This document shows, piece after piece, positions 35,561-45,449 of a stretch of DNA of 55,204 nucleotides. The stretch covers positions 489,437-544,640 of the forward strand of contig NW_019091523.1 in assembly GCF_001949145.1 (NCBI RefSeq), given 5' to 3'. The DNA is from Acanthaster planci. Taxonomy: Eukaryota > Echinodermata > Asteroidea > Valvatida > Acanthasteridae. The position numbers and the translations under genes are program-made. The notes under the pieces were generated by a model. It was not told the origin of the DNA and made no database searches. It worked only from the letters and a program-made list of their open reading frames with translations. Numbering within the stretch: position 1 is the first letter of the stretch; the number at the start of each line of letters is the position of its first letter.

Positions 35561-36017
35561 ACAGTAGATCCCATGTACATTTTTCCCAGCAGTAGATTAG
35601 GAGCCTTTAACTTTTGACCCTGTAATGTCAAGCCTCCTAATTGATTTAAGAGCACTCCTACACAAGGACCAACTTTTATTGCTTTGGCCTTCTTACCACA
35701 TTCCTCTGGCAGACTTCTGGTCTAGGATTTATTACTTATAATTAGATTTTAGTTAGATTTACCCTTGTTCTTCCGGCCTGTGTTCCCAACCCTATTTTCA
35801 CCATTTGGGTCACTTTTAGTCAGTCTCATCACAACCACTCTCCAAGCAACATGTCTATGCGCAGTACTCCAACTCTCTCTTGTACAAGCTGTAAAATAGT
35901 TTAGAATAAAAGTTCCTTTCTTCAAAGTTAGTACCTGTTGTCGACATTGTTCCTTTTTATACACTACTAAAATACCATGCACCTCCTCCTATTGTACAAT
36001 CCCTGGCATACTTCAGG

Positions 36018-36122
36018 GTTTGCAACGCGTTGGCCAATCACAATGCGGGGAATTTGTCGACCCATTGCGTGTTTGGAAGGGGTCGACAAATTTTGCGCGT
36101 TCTGATTGGCCAATTCGTTGTA
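36018..36122. repeat. Fold-back element with GGCCAAT-containing arms
   Basis: Arms of about 42 bases share TTGGCCAATCA/TGATTGGCCAA and AATTTGTCGACCC/GGGTCGACAAATT, with a loop of about 18 bases. It is probably a MITE. The CCAAT words in the arms could act as promoter elements, but nothing nearby suggests that they do. Confidence 0.8.
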
Positions 36123-36259
36123 AACACTTGGTGGCGCACTATTGTGAATCGCTTGTATAGGGTATCGTGATTTGCCAGATTGCACGCGACGTGCTCGAAG
36201 CTGAAGAAGGTGCGTGTGAGTGCGATGATCCACTGCGAGTGCGTTTCATAATCGTTCGT

Positions 36260-36385
36260 GAACCACTATTGTTCAGCGAGGTGCAGTTCCGACCAAAGGA
36301 GCCTCCGTTGCTAGGAACATTGCGCCCTCTATTGGTCCAGCTCGAGGCTCATAGGCCTAATAATTTTTCTTTGCAACTTTAATGA
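36260..36385. repeat. Dispersed repeat R3 (copy 2)
   Basis: Matches 29500-29640 through CCGACCAAAGGAGCCTCCG, TTGCTAGGA and GAGGCTCAT. It lies about 500 bases downstream of the minus-strand sulfotransferase-like gene. Confidence 0.65.
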
Positions 36386-36891
36386 CGTTAGTAAGTTGAT
36401 TATTATTTCTTATCTTACATCCGTTTTAGATAGGCGTTCTAGGGTCGCGCCGAACCTATTAGAAGTAACAGCGACTTGGGTCGACCCAGTTCAGTTTTGG
36501 TTTCAGACAGACGAACTTAATACATAAATTTGCATTGGGTTAGCCCATGAAAAATGCGACGTCTGAAACCAAGTCGCTCTGGTGTTGGTCTGAGCACCTT
36601 CAAGTGTCGATCTTTCGCCTGCAATCACGCCTAGTCGCTCCTGATGTTCAGACGTCGAACTTTTGCCGTACGTAAATCAAAATTTGCTTTTTAATTTAGT
36701 TTGGCGCAACTCTGGAGCGCCTTTCTGAAACAGGGTTACATATTTATGCTTGTTTCTGTAGGATCAGTATTGTATATGTCACGTTCGTTTCAGTCTGATA
36801 GATCTGAACAGCCCTATTGTCATCCATGGGTCATCAGTGATGTTTTATGTGATGTAACTCTCTCTTGAAACTGGTATAACATGCATCAACA

Positions 36892-37788
36892 TTAGTGGCC
36901 AACAGTAGGCTTACAGACTTTGATTTGTTTCTCACGCAGTCTCTCGTAGTAACTCATGGAGGCCTCTACACATTGGTGGACATCGTCGGGAAGGCTCGGT
37001 CCAGCATAGCTGGCCTGCTCGAATCTGGAGCTCTAGAACGCCTTGTCGAAAAACCCAGCAACCTTATTGGCATTCATCAATATCTTTGGGGTGATCCATG
37101 TTTTGGTGACTGAGTCGCTTGAATCCCAGGACAGAAGTTCTCGGCTGTAGGGAATGCCCATCTCCCGACAATAGGCCGACAGGATGCCTTCGGGGTCAGC
37201 CAGAAGATCATCTGAGTCTATGATAACTGGGTCTTGCCCAAGATGCTTCTCAACGTACATCACCAACTCGTAAAGCTCCTTGAATCCACGGCCTGCAGGA
37301 AAGATATATTCCGGTAAGCTCTGTATGTCATTTGTGAGACTTGGAAGTAACTTCTCCAGATACTTTTTCCATGATAGGTGTACTTTTACTGGATGGCGAA
37401 TTAGGAAGCTGTATTTGAAGTCCCCGGGGAGTTCATTATACCTTGAGTTCAGATAGTGAGCCATGTCTTTACACAGCAGGATGGTCTTGTCTCTGTAAGA
37501 CGCCTCGAGTATCTGGTCTCGGATCCAGCCGTACGTGCAGTTTTTCTCATCAAAACCTCGGTCGTCGTTGCTGCTTGCGTGGTAGTATGTCTCAAACAGA
37601 CGCTTGTCCACGGGGTCGTTCATATCGGGCCAGTCCGACTTTTTCCCCTCCGGTCCGATAAAGTACGCGCAGTAGTACGGTTGGTTCACGACTTGGAGAC
37701 CCTGAACAAAACTGAGACACTTCAGGAGAACGGTGGAGCAGGTGCGGGGCACGCACCAGAGAAACATACGACTCATGCTGTCAGCCAT
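36892..37788 (-). CDS. P-loop sulfotransferase-like protein, copy A (in-frame TAG at 37035-37033)
   Basis: The frame from ATG 37788 gives 251 residues to a TAG at 37035-37033. The same frame then stays open for 46 more codons to TAA at 36894-36892 and reads like the C-terminus of copy C (SYYERLREK). With the stop counted as one residue the total is 298, the same length as copy C. The start was chosen because MADSMSRMFLW aligns with copies B and C and each ATG follows GTGAAC or GCGAAC. The 5'-phosphosulfate loop is PRTCST near residues 14-19. SFLIRHPVKVHLSW (Arg and Ser) fits the 3'-phosphate site of PAPS-dependent sulfotransferases. No signal peptide or membrane segment is seen, so it is probably cytosolic, with unknown substrate. 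Copy B has CAG at the stop position, so one C-to-T change would create it. Either a truncated protein or an assembly error is possible. Confidence 0.75.
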
Positions 37789-37902
37789 GTTCGCACTGAG
37801 GGGAAGTTGTTGTGGGATCAAAAATACAGCAGTGTCTCTGTCCTGCCTGCACGGTGCGAGTTGGTTGTTGACCCGTTGACCCGTGACGCACATGACCTTC
37901 AC

Positions 37903-38105
37903 GGGACACGTACAATCTGAAAAACCTGTAGGTCCTAACAGTAAAATTCATACTGTGAAAATTCAATGTGAATAAATCTCTTTTGGGTGAGGTGTTGTAC
38001 TTAAAAGAACCAGTGAGTGTTAACTCGACGGTTCGGCCAGTGAGCGAGTGGATAGCTGGGATATAAAGGTGATCCGGAAGCGGTTGAACATGGAACGGGC
38101 TTCGT
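37903..38105 (-). promoter_or_regulatory. Upstream region of sulfotransferase-like copy A
   Basis: The words GTGACGCA, ACCTGTAGG and CATACTGTGA between about 37880 and 37965 are shared, in order, with the upstream regions of copy B (44628-44675) and the orphan at 41505-41580. This marks a conserved 5' flank or 5' UTR. It ends within about 100 bases of the Penelope-like element. No clear TATA box is visible. Confidence 0.4.
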
Positions 38106-38315
38106 GGGTTGTGTACCTTCTGCGTGCGCACTACTGCATGAAGGTGTTGGATCCTGTGGTGGTGCGGGGTTGCAGAATTGGTGGGAAACCTTGGGTTCGG
38201 GTATAGGGACCCTTATGCCAAGGGAGGGGGTGGCTTCGGGTAGAGAAGACCCTAACGCCTGGGTTGGGTGGTGTGGATTTTGGGTATAGGGGACCCTACT
38301 GCCCGGGAGTGGGGG
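38106..38315 (-). repeat. Penelope-tail repeat R5 (copy 2)
   Basis: Matches 30680-30905. Here it follows the GIY-YIG domain on the minus strand and still reads with Pro- and Ser-rich stretches (for example LGSSLPEATPSLGIRV), so it is probably the 3' coding and untranslated tail of the element. Confidence 0.75.
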
Positions 38316-40177
38316 TCTGCTTAGGTGCTAGTAGTTCAAGCTGGGCTTGAAAAGGAGGTCTTGGGGTACGGTGTTGTGCCGGAAAATCTCAATGGCTTCC
38401 CAGATTCTTCTTGGGAGCCAGTTCTGGATGAGGCCATGAGTTCTGCTTTGTCCCATTCGGTGGTCCGTGGAGTGTGCATGCTTGACAATGGCCGACTTGT
38501 ATTCTCCTCGTCAGCTGTGTGCAAGGTGCTCTTGGAATCTGGTGGGGAGGTTCCTGCCGGTTTCTCCGATGTATATGTAATAAGATGAATTTTGTACCCC
38601 CTTTAACGGCAAGCTCCCTAGCTTATTGCCAAGGGAAGCCAAGACAAGTCATCCCCAACTTCAACACATCTTCAAGCTAGGCCCTTTATTTATTTTTGTT
38701 GTTAATTAATAATTATCTTCTGTGAACAGAATCCCTGGGTTTTTTCGTACAGCGTGTGAAAACTTTTCGCTATCTTAGCCGGAAACGCACTAATCTCCAC
38801 TGGTTGGCTGACAATAAAATGGGCGTAAACTAGTAAACAAATAAATAATGTAAGCAGGTGTCATGATTTTCATATTATGCCCGCTACATATCGTTGGCTG
38901 CATTCACATGGAATGCGATATACACTGGAACGACTGCTGGGTGGGTGCTTGTCCTTATGGGTGTGACGTGCAGCCTGCAGCTTGTTGGGTGCTTAATGGT
39001 AGACGTTGATGTTGGCCGACTGCAGGATGTTGCGGAGTTGGTGGCAAGTGGGTCCTATATACGGCAAACATGCGAGGTCTTGATGGCTAGGTGGTGGAAA
39101 GATCTCTGGTGCGGGTACCGGTCGGTGTGGGTAGGCTTGCGGTGGACATGGTGGTGGAGGGTGCCGTCTGGGTTTCTGGACAGGTGGACATCTAAGAAGG
39201 AGAGGTGTCCGTCTTGTTCTTGATAGTAGGGTGCTGCTGGTTGAGGTACTCAAGGAATTCTTGGAGGTTCTCTAGACCATGGGACCATATGGCGAATGTG
39301 TCGTCAACATAACGCAGCCAAAAAGTGGGTTTGAGGTCGGCGGTGAGGAGAGATGATGTTTCAAATTCTTCCATGAAGATGTTAGCTAGGACCGGGGATA
39401 TAGGGGAACCCATGGAGGTCCCAGCTGTCTGCTCGGTGAACTGGTCTTGGAACTAGAAGTGGCTGGATGAAACGCAGAGTATGAGGTTGGCGATCTGGGT
39501 GGAGAAGAGAGCTATGCGGTCAGCGAGGGAGGGGTCGCTGTCCAGCCGATTCTTAGCAATCTGGCATGCTCCTTCGGTTGGAACATTGGTGAATAGCGAC
39601 TCCACGTCGAAGCTCACCATGATGTCTGTGGGTTGGAGTGACAAGTTTAGCGTGAGCTTCACGAACTGGGTGGTGTTGGAGATATGGTGAGGCGTGTTGC
39701 CAACCTGGGGCTGGAGGATGCTTGTCAGGAAGCGGGCGGTCTTGTAAGTAGGTGAGCCGCTTGAAGACGGTGCTCAGGGGGATGCCTGGCTTGTGCAAGT
39801 TGGGTTGACCGAAGAATCTTGGACAGGAAGACGCCGACGGGCGGAGGCGGCGGTACAGGTCTGCTCGGATGGAGTCGGAGCGGTGGAGGGCGAGGAGGTG
39901 GCTGGCGATGCGTTTCTCGACGGCTTGGGTGGGGTCCTTGGGTAGGGGGCGGTAGGTGCCGGATGTGAGGATGTCTTGTACCTTGTTGGAGTAAGCTGCA
40001 CGGTGCATGACCATGGTGGCGTTGCCCTTGTCGGGCGTGATGATGTGTATGGACTTGTTGCTGCGGAGATTTATTGCATGGTGTACCCGCAAACCTATTT
40101 CTTAGGGTAAAAATTCGGTACACATTGACCTTTCCTATGAAATTATGGCACAACAGGATGAAACATATAGTGGTTAG
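38106..40177 (-). mobile_element. Penelope-like retroelement with GIY-YIG nuclease, degenerate and interrupted
   Basis: Minus-strand translation gives, in three frames, IITPDKGNATMVM, PNLHKPGIPLSTV, VSFDVESLFTNVP, GSPISPVLANIFMEEFE and FWLRYVDDTFAIW (39192-40092), the signature of Penelope-type reverse transcriptase. Both Asp of YVDD remain. Farther on, at about 38575-38400, YIYIGETGRNLPTRFQEH and a HAHSTDHR-like segment form the GIY-YIG endonuclease. About 400 unrelated bases (38590-38990) separate the two domains, where the family normally has a short spacer, so an insertion is likely. The tail 38106-38315 is the R5 repeat. Frameshifts and stops make it inactive. Its 5' side runs into the N gap. 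Confidence 0.85.
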
Positions 40178-40357
40178 NNNNNNNNNNNNNNNNNNNNNNN
40201 NNNNNNNNNNNNNNNNNNNNNNNNNNNNNNNNNNNNNNNNNNNNNNNNNNNNNNNNNNNNNNNNNNNNNNNNNNNNNNNNNNNNNNNNNNNNNNNNNNNN
40301 NNNNNNNNNNNNNNNNNNNNNNNNNNNNNNNNNNNNNNNNNNNNNNNNNNNNNNNNN
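40178..40357. other. Assembly gap of 180 N
   Basis: A run of 180 N upstream (minus strand) of the Penelope-like element. Translations across it are meaningless. Confidence 0.99.
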
Positions 40358-40551
40358 CGAAACGTCGAGTACCACAGGAAACTGACTTTAACACTGACAA
40401 CGGTGGGCCCATTCATATTTTTTGCCGACTAGATCAGGATTATTTATCGTATATCTATTAACTAATTACTATAGTATTCATTCATTAATTTCTCATGAAA
40501 AAGTTCTCCATCTCTATAAAAAGAGTGTATTCGGTATAGCAATTTCAGTTT

Positions 40552-40707
40552 GGGGAATTCCCCGTGGGAATTATGGGTCAGTTGATGGTTGGGGAATTAC
40601 CGTGCGAGTTGTGGACCAGTTGGTGGTTGGGGAATTCCCTTTTGGGGTTTGGAGGTCAAAGGTCACATAAAAAGGTAAAAGGTCACGTGGTGGCTGGGGA
40701 ATTCCCC
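40552..40707. promoter_or_regulatory. Cluster of kappaB-like palindromes, DR1 elements and a CACGTG box
   Basis: Four kappaB-type sites occur in 156 bases: GGGGAATTCCCC (40552-40563), GGGGAATTACC (40591-40601), GGGGAATTCCC (40629-40639) and GGGGAATTCCCC (40696-40707). Between the last two are AGGTCAAAGGTCA (40653-40665), a perfect DR1 site of the HNF4/RXR/COUP type, AGGTAAAAGGTCA (40673-40685), a near-perfect DR1, and CACGTG (40684-40689). The flanking words GTTGGTGGTT and GTGGTGGCT recur, with spacing 39, 38 and 67, so the array arose at least partly by tandem duplication. It lies about 2.8 kb upstream of copy A and 4.8 kb upstream of copy C. Function is inferred from motifs only. Confidence 0.5.
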
Positions 40708-41165
40708 TCTGGTCTGAGAAGCGGGGGAAAGGGGGTTGGTCTAGAACACACCGTTTCCTAACTACTAATGGAACGATCTTAGGAAGATTGACATCACCCG
40801 ACCCAGAAAAAAATAATGTGGGCGAAACTCGCGAAGCGGCTGCCAGAGTGACGGTCCTCTGTACTACCGCGAACTTGTGGAGCCAGCCCATTGTATTGAC
40901 TCGCTGTCCGTTGACGGGCATCAGGTGTCATTTGGACATTCCCTAGCTTGTTGTGATTGGCCTTTTTCATCAACTTTTATTTCCATCTCTATATAGCCGA
41001 TTTTGTGAAAAAGATCGGGCCTTTTTCACGTCAAGGATGTGACTTTAATGGGAGTATACAGGGAAGGGTGCGTTGGATCGAACCACAGAGCTCTACATGT
41101 ACTCTACACACCTACATGTACAGTATATGAATCAAATTTACACACAGCTGCCTGTTTGCGCTAGT

Positions 41166-41466
41166 CTTCGATCAAGGCGCCGGCCGCGAAATGGATAGTC
41201 GCTTAAGAGCGAGGAGCTAGAGTAGACTAGTTTAGCACCAAAACAACGCACGGAGAAAGCTACACGACGAACTACAAACGGTGCATCCACGACACATCTC
41301 GGCGCGCTGCGGCGCTTGCGCATGCATGGTTAATTTCGTGCGGGCGTGCGCCGGGCGGTTCGTCGTGTAGTCTTCCTTGGTGCGTTGGTTTGGTGTTAAA
41401 CTACTCTCTTCTAGCTCTCCTCGCTCTTGAGCGACTATCCATTTTGTCGCGGGCGCCTTGATCAAA
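41166..41466. mobile_element. Fold-back MITE with arms of about 110 bases
   Basis: The left arm (41166-41275) and right arm (about 41360-41466) are inverted copies sharing GATCAAGGCGCC, AATGGATAGTCGCT, AGAGCGAGGAG and TACACGACGAAC. The GC-rich centre has many CG steps. No coding capacity and no clear target duplication. It abuts the orphan sulfotransferase-type upstream sequence. Confidence 0.85.
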
Positions 41467-41504
41467 GGCTATATCTGATCTGGCGAGTCTGTTGTCAGAT
41501 TGAC

Positions 41505-41580
41505 CAGTGACTCGTGACGCATAATGACTTGGACAGGAACCTACAATCAGGAACACCTGTAGGGTGTAGTCCACTAATTC
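41505..41580 (-). pseudogene. Orphan upstream region of a sulfotransferase-like copy
   Basis: TCGTGACGCATAATGA, CCTACAATC and ACACCTGTAGGG align with the 5' flanks of copies A and B in the same orientation. No coding part follows on the minus strand, where the fold-back element begins at 41466. This looks like a fourth gene copy reduced to its 5' flank. The match is short, so confidence is limited. Confidence 0.4.
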
Positions 41581-41589
41581 AAGCCCCAT

Positions 41590-43610
41590 TTAAAACAGTG
41601 TAAAATCGGCATTGTTGGGGCCCAATAATATGCGTACCAACATCCCTGAGGCATCTGAAACACACGTTGATTATTTTATGGTCCCTAATCTTTCACTTTC
41701 TCTTCAATTTTTTGTGGGTTAACCGATTACATTTTGAGTTATTCCCTCAAAACAAAATTGCCCCCGAAAAGTGATTTTCCACAGTCTGCTTGCAACTGTT
41801 TTTAAGTGACAACCCTCAACTTTCTGGGGCACTTAGGACCATTTTTCAACAGTTTTTTTTTAGCCATTCTGCTCTCAGCTCAGATGGAAGCAAAGACCCA
41901 GCCGTGAAAGAGAAACGCACCGTAGCCCTAACGGGCTTCCGTAGTTTTTAGTGACATGCATTTAGACTGTTTTAACAATTATGTCATGTTTCGTTAAATC
42001 CCATGCGCTTGTGTATGTACCCAGTACTAGTGTCGGCTTTTCATGCGCAAATTGGCGCCCGCCACCTCAGAAAAAAAACACTAGGCTACGGTGTATATAA
42101 AAAATACGCTGCCGGAATGGTGTTTGACCTTAAATGACCTAGGGAGTTGAAGAGCGCCACCATGAGGCAGAGTATAACAAGTAAATACACAAACAATGAA
42201 CATTATAGAAGCTGTGGATCACACGCCCTCACCATACAACCCCATGGCCTGAACATCGAAGAAGGAAACTACTAATTAACACTCTTTTCTTTCCCTCTCT
42301 TTTGTTTGGGGTCCAGTTCCATCCAATGTATTTTTCTTTGATCTTCTCCGACCTTACATTCCTTTGTTATTCAACCACGTCTTTCACGCAGTCCCCTTTA
42401 TCCTTTGCCCCTTTCTCCAGCCTGCAGCTTTCTTGACCTTTCCTTTTGTCCTCTTGCATTCATCTATGCTTGATTCTCTGTTTGCTTGTTTATCCCGTTC
42501 ACTTGTTATTTTGCCTTTGAAAAAGATACTCCTATGATAAAAAAAAAGTCAGGTCCTCCATATTTTTAGACCAAATTTTAATTAGTTTTCTAATAAGAAT
42601 ACACACATGTACCATGTCCATAGTGTAACTTGTAAGACACTTTTGACAAGTCGAATACCCTGGTATCCAAAGAGTTGTCAAGTGTTGAACTTATTTTATC
42701 AATAAATGAGATCAAATAGGCCCGGTTGAGATGGACAGTGGGTCCTAATTCCTTACTGTGTCAATAGTTAATATACATTTGATTTGCCACAAGTCCTTCT
42801 TATGTGTTAGAAAAGCATGGTAAAATAGAAATGGGGTGGTAGTTACTTACAAAACATGTGTCGTCGTTGTGTATTCGAATAACGTTACGTATTTTCAAAT
42901 CATCTGGTACTACAGAGGATATATAGCAATATACAACTTTAATAATCCGATGACTGAGCTTTACATCATTTTTTTTTGCTTTAAACCCGGGAGTTTCTCT
43001 TTACAATCATAAACTTCTTCCTGTTACCAGCATAAAGAGAACCAGTCATCCCTAATACAATCCTGTGGGTCAGTGTTGGAGCGAGGGATTTTCTGACTTC
43101 ATTGATATGTAAATAATTCTAGTCAAAGTCGAAGTTCAACTCCACTCGCTCAGTGGAACGGCAGGTATTGTGACAAAGTACGGTACACTCGCAACGAAGT
43201 GCAGTCACTGATTGAAAACCGCTACAGGTTTCCAAATTTTAGATCATTTATTTTTGGCCTTGGCCGGCAATGCGTTGTGCCATTTATTTGTAGTGTATCA
43301 GTGTCAAAAGCTTGCCGAGCATTGTAACAGAAACCATTGTGTCTCCGTCTAGATATTTTGTCCGGCATCTTAGTTACATACAAGCACATTAAATTTTAAA
43401 TTATGTACGCACGGGTCATCGTTTTCATGTTAGTATGCAAAATGACAACTTGCAGTATAAGTCGGCCTTCACATAAGGCGTCACACATTTTGGGGTCTTG
43501 AGTGTGCAGACTTGTAGCCGGAGTTACAGGAATTTACTGTATCGGCATATAATGCCGCCAAGCAGTTCTATAGCACTTATAAAAGGAAGAAATTCTTTGT
43601 TAAAATGTGT
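41590..43610. other. Intergenic, no gene recognised
   Basis: AT-rich with a C- and T-rich stretch at about 42285-42540. No supported exon, RNA or element was found. Confidence 0.5.
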
Positions 43611-43616
43611 TGTGCG

Positions 43617-43663
43617 TGTTCGAATTTAACCTTTCCACAACGTGGATGCCATTTCTTACAGCG
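43617..43663. repeat. Dispersed repeat R4 (copy 2)
   Basis: CGAATTTAACCTTTCCACAA and CTTACAGCGC match 33512-33563. It lies about 170 bases beyond the 3' end of the homology of pseudogene copy B. Confidence 0.55.
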
Positions 43664-43835
43664 CAAAAGTAAATAAATGTGAGAAATATTTATACTGATA
43701 ATGTTTTTTTTCTACGGTGTGCTCTCTGGTTTGACGAAGAAGCAACTTCAACAGTTGAAGAAAATTGCAAAAGGAAGCCTTTCGTATCATTCTGGTTTAC
43801 TGTATACGAACAACTATCATGATGCAATTTTTACA

Positions 43836-44486
43836 AATCCGGAACTCTGGAACGCCTTGTCGAAAAACCTGGCATACTTGTTAGCATTCAGTAACATCTT
43901 TGGGGTAATCCATGTTTTGGTGACTGAGTCACTTGCATCCCAAGACAGACGTTCTCAGCTGTAGAGAATGCCCATCTCCTGACAATAGGCCGACAGGATG
44001 CCTTCGGGGTCAGATAGAAGATCGTCAGAGTCTATGATAACTGGGTCTTGCCCAAGATGTTTTTTCCCACGATATGTGTACTTTTAACGGGTGGCGAATT
44101 AGGAAGCTGTATTTGAAGCCCCGGGGGAGTTCGTCACACCTTAAGTCCAGAGAGTGAGCCATGTCTTTACACACCAGGATGGTCTTGTCTCTGTAAGATG
44201 CCTCGAGTGTCCGGTCTCGGATCCAGCCGTACGTGCAGTGTCTCTCATTGAAACCTCGGATGTCATCGTCGTTGCTCATGGTTGTACACCTCGAAGAGAC
44301 GCTTGTCCATGGGGTTGATCGGGTCGGGCCATTCCGACTTCTTCGTCTCTGGTCCGAGCCGGTACGCACAAAAGTACGGTTCATTCGTCATTTGGAGACC
44401 CTGGACAAAACTGAGACACTTAAGGGAACAGCGGAGCACGTGCTTTGCACGCCTCACAGAAATATACGACTCATGTTGTCAGCCAT
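43836..44486 (-). pseudogene. Sulfotransferase-like pseudogene, copy B
   Basis: The conserved ATG (44486) begins MADNMSRIFL, but the next codon, Trp in copies A and C, is TGA. A one-base deletion follows in the region equivalent to LLKCLSF. The middle frame keeps CTYGWIRDRTLEASYRDKT and FKYSFLIRHPLKVHISWEK. About 130 bases are missing between that Lys and HLGQDP, and a further in-frame stop lies in the equivalent of PYSRELL. Homology ends at the equivalent of KAFQSSG, so the last 45 codons are lost. This is a clear pseudogene of the same family and on the same strand as copy A. Confidence 0.9.
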
Positions 44487-44976
44487 GTTCACACTGGGAA
44501 TTTAAGCGTGCATTGTGTGTTTACTGTGTATTAAAAAATACAGGAGTGTGTCCTTTCTTTAACCTTTGTACCTGTACAAGGCCTGTCGCGGACGTTGACA
44601 TTGACCTATGACGCATACATGAACCTTTGAACCTACGAACTGAAATGCCTGTAACAATGAAGTCCATACTGTGAATGAGTGCCACAAACACAGAGAAAAA
44701 TACCCACTGGCACGTATTTTATTAAATTTCAGAAAACTGCAATAGGGGGCCTATGCTACACGAAGCTGCTAATTATTAGGTAAATATATCAAACAGTTGT
44801 AGGTTAAGTTTTTTTTTCAAAGTTAAAGGTTTGATAAAAGTTTACTTTGAAAACGGGTACGTAAATTTACCTTATATCTCGGTAAAAGCGACTAGGTCAA
44901 TTTTACACAATTCGCCGATAAAACTATAGAGATTCTGTGCAGAGCAACCATTGGAAATAGGCACAGCCTGGACGCA

Positions 44977-45028
44977 CAGACAATAGACCAAGCCGTATCT
45001 CCGGAAACCAATTTCGGACACGGCTTAT
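44977..45028. repeat. Dispersed short repeat, family R1 (partial, inverted)
   Basis: ACAATAGACCAAGCCGTATC and TTTCGGACACGGCT are the reverse complement of the first 50 bases of the R1 copy at 7506. It lies about 420 bases upstream of sulfotransferase-like copy C. Confidence 0.65.
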
Positions 45029-45370
45029 GTCTTCCTTGGATGACATCACGCCAACAGCGCCCTTAGCCTCGTCCAGGAAAGCACGGGTAATTTTAAGTTT
45101 TTTTAAAGTGCACTTTTCAGTACATTGAAGCAAATGGAAATGTAACAGAATTTTCATATATTGAAGAGGAGTACAAAATTAGAGAAAAATTGTGTTTATG
45201 AAAAAATCGTTACAGCTATACAAGTCGGAGCGATCGACCCTGTATGAAATCTCTGACTTTGTTGTTATCATGATGAGGCCACAATACAGAATGCATATAT
45301 TTCGGTCAAGGTCATAATGGTCGTGCGTGCGTTTATATTCAACAGTCGTCCGATTGCTATTCTGGCTTCC

Positions 45371-45404
45371 TGTATAATTAAAACAGCACTGCACTCTGCT
45401 CAGT
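45371..45404 (+). promoter_or_regulatory. Possible core promoter of sulfotransferase-like copy C
   Basis: TATAATTAAAA at about 45373 is followed 25-30 bases later by CTCAGTTTT, an initiator-like word, and by the start codon at 45450. The spacing is right for a TATA/Inr promoter with a short leader. The evidence is motif based only. Confidence 0.3.
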
Positions 45405-45449
45405 TTTGTAATTCCACATATAATTTCAACAACCTACCTCGCTGTGAAC

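Larger units (their letters stand above)
35561..36890. other. Intergenic region upstream of the LINE-C end, no gene recognised
   Basis: Contains the fold-back at 36018-36122 and the R3 copy at 36260-36385. The remaining sequence shows no supported coding or RNA feature. Confidence 0.45.

Noticed and set aside
37443-37920. Plus-strand frames opposite sulfotransferase-like copy A
   Set aside because: They are antisense shadows of the minus-strand gene, which has the conserved motifs and a paralog on the other strand at 45450.
40074-40416. Open frames crossing the N gap
   Set aside because: They exist only because N is translated as X.
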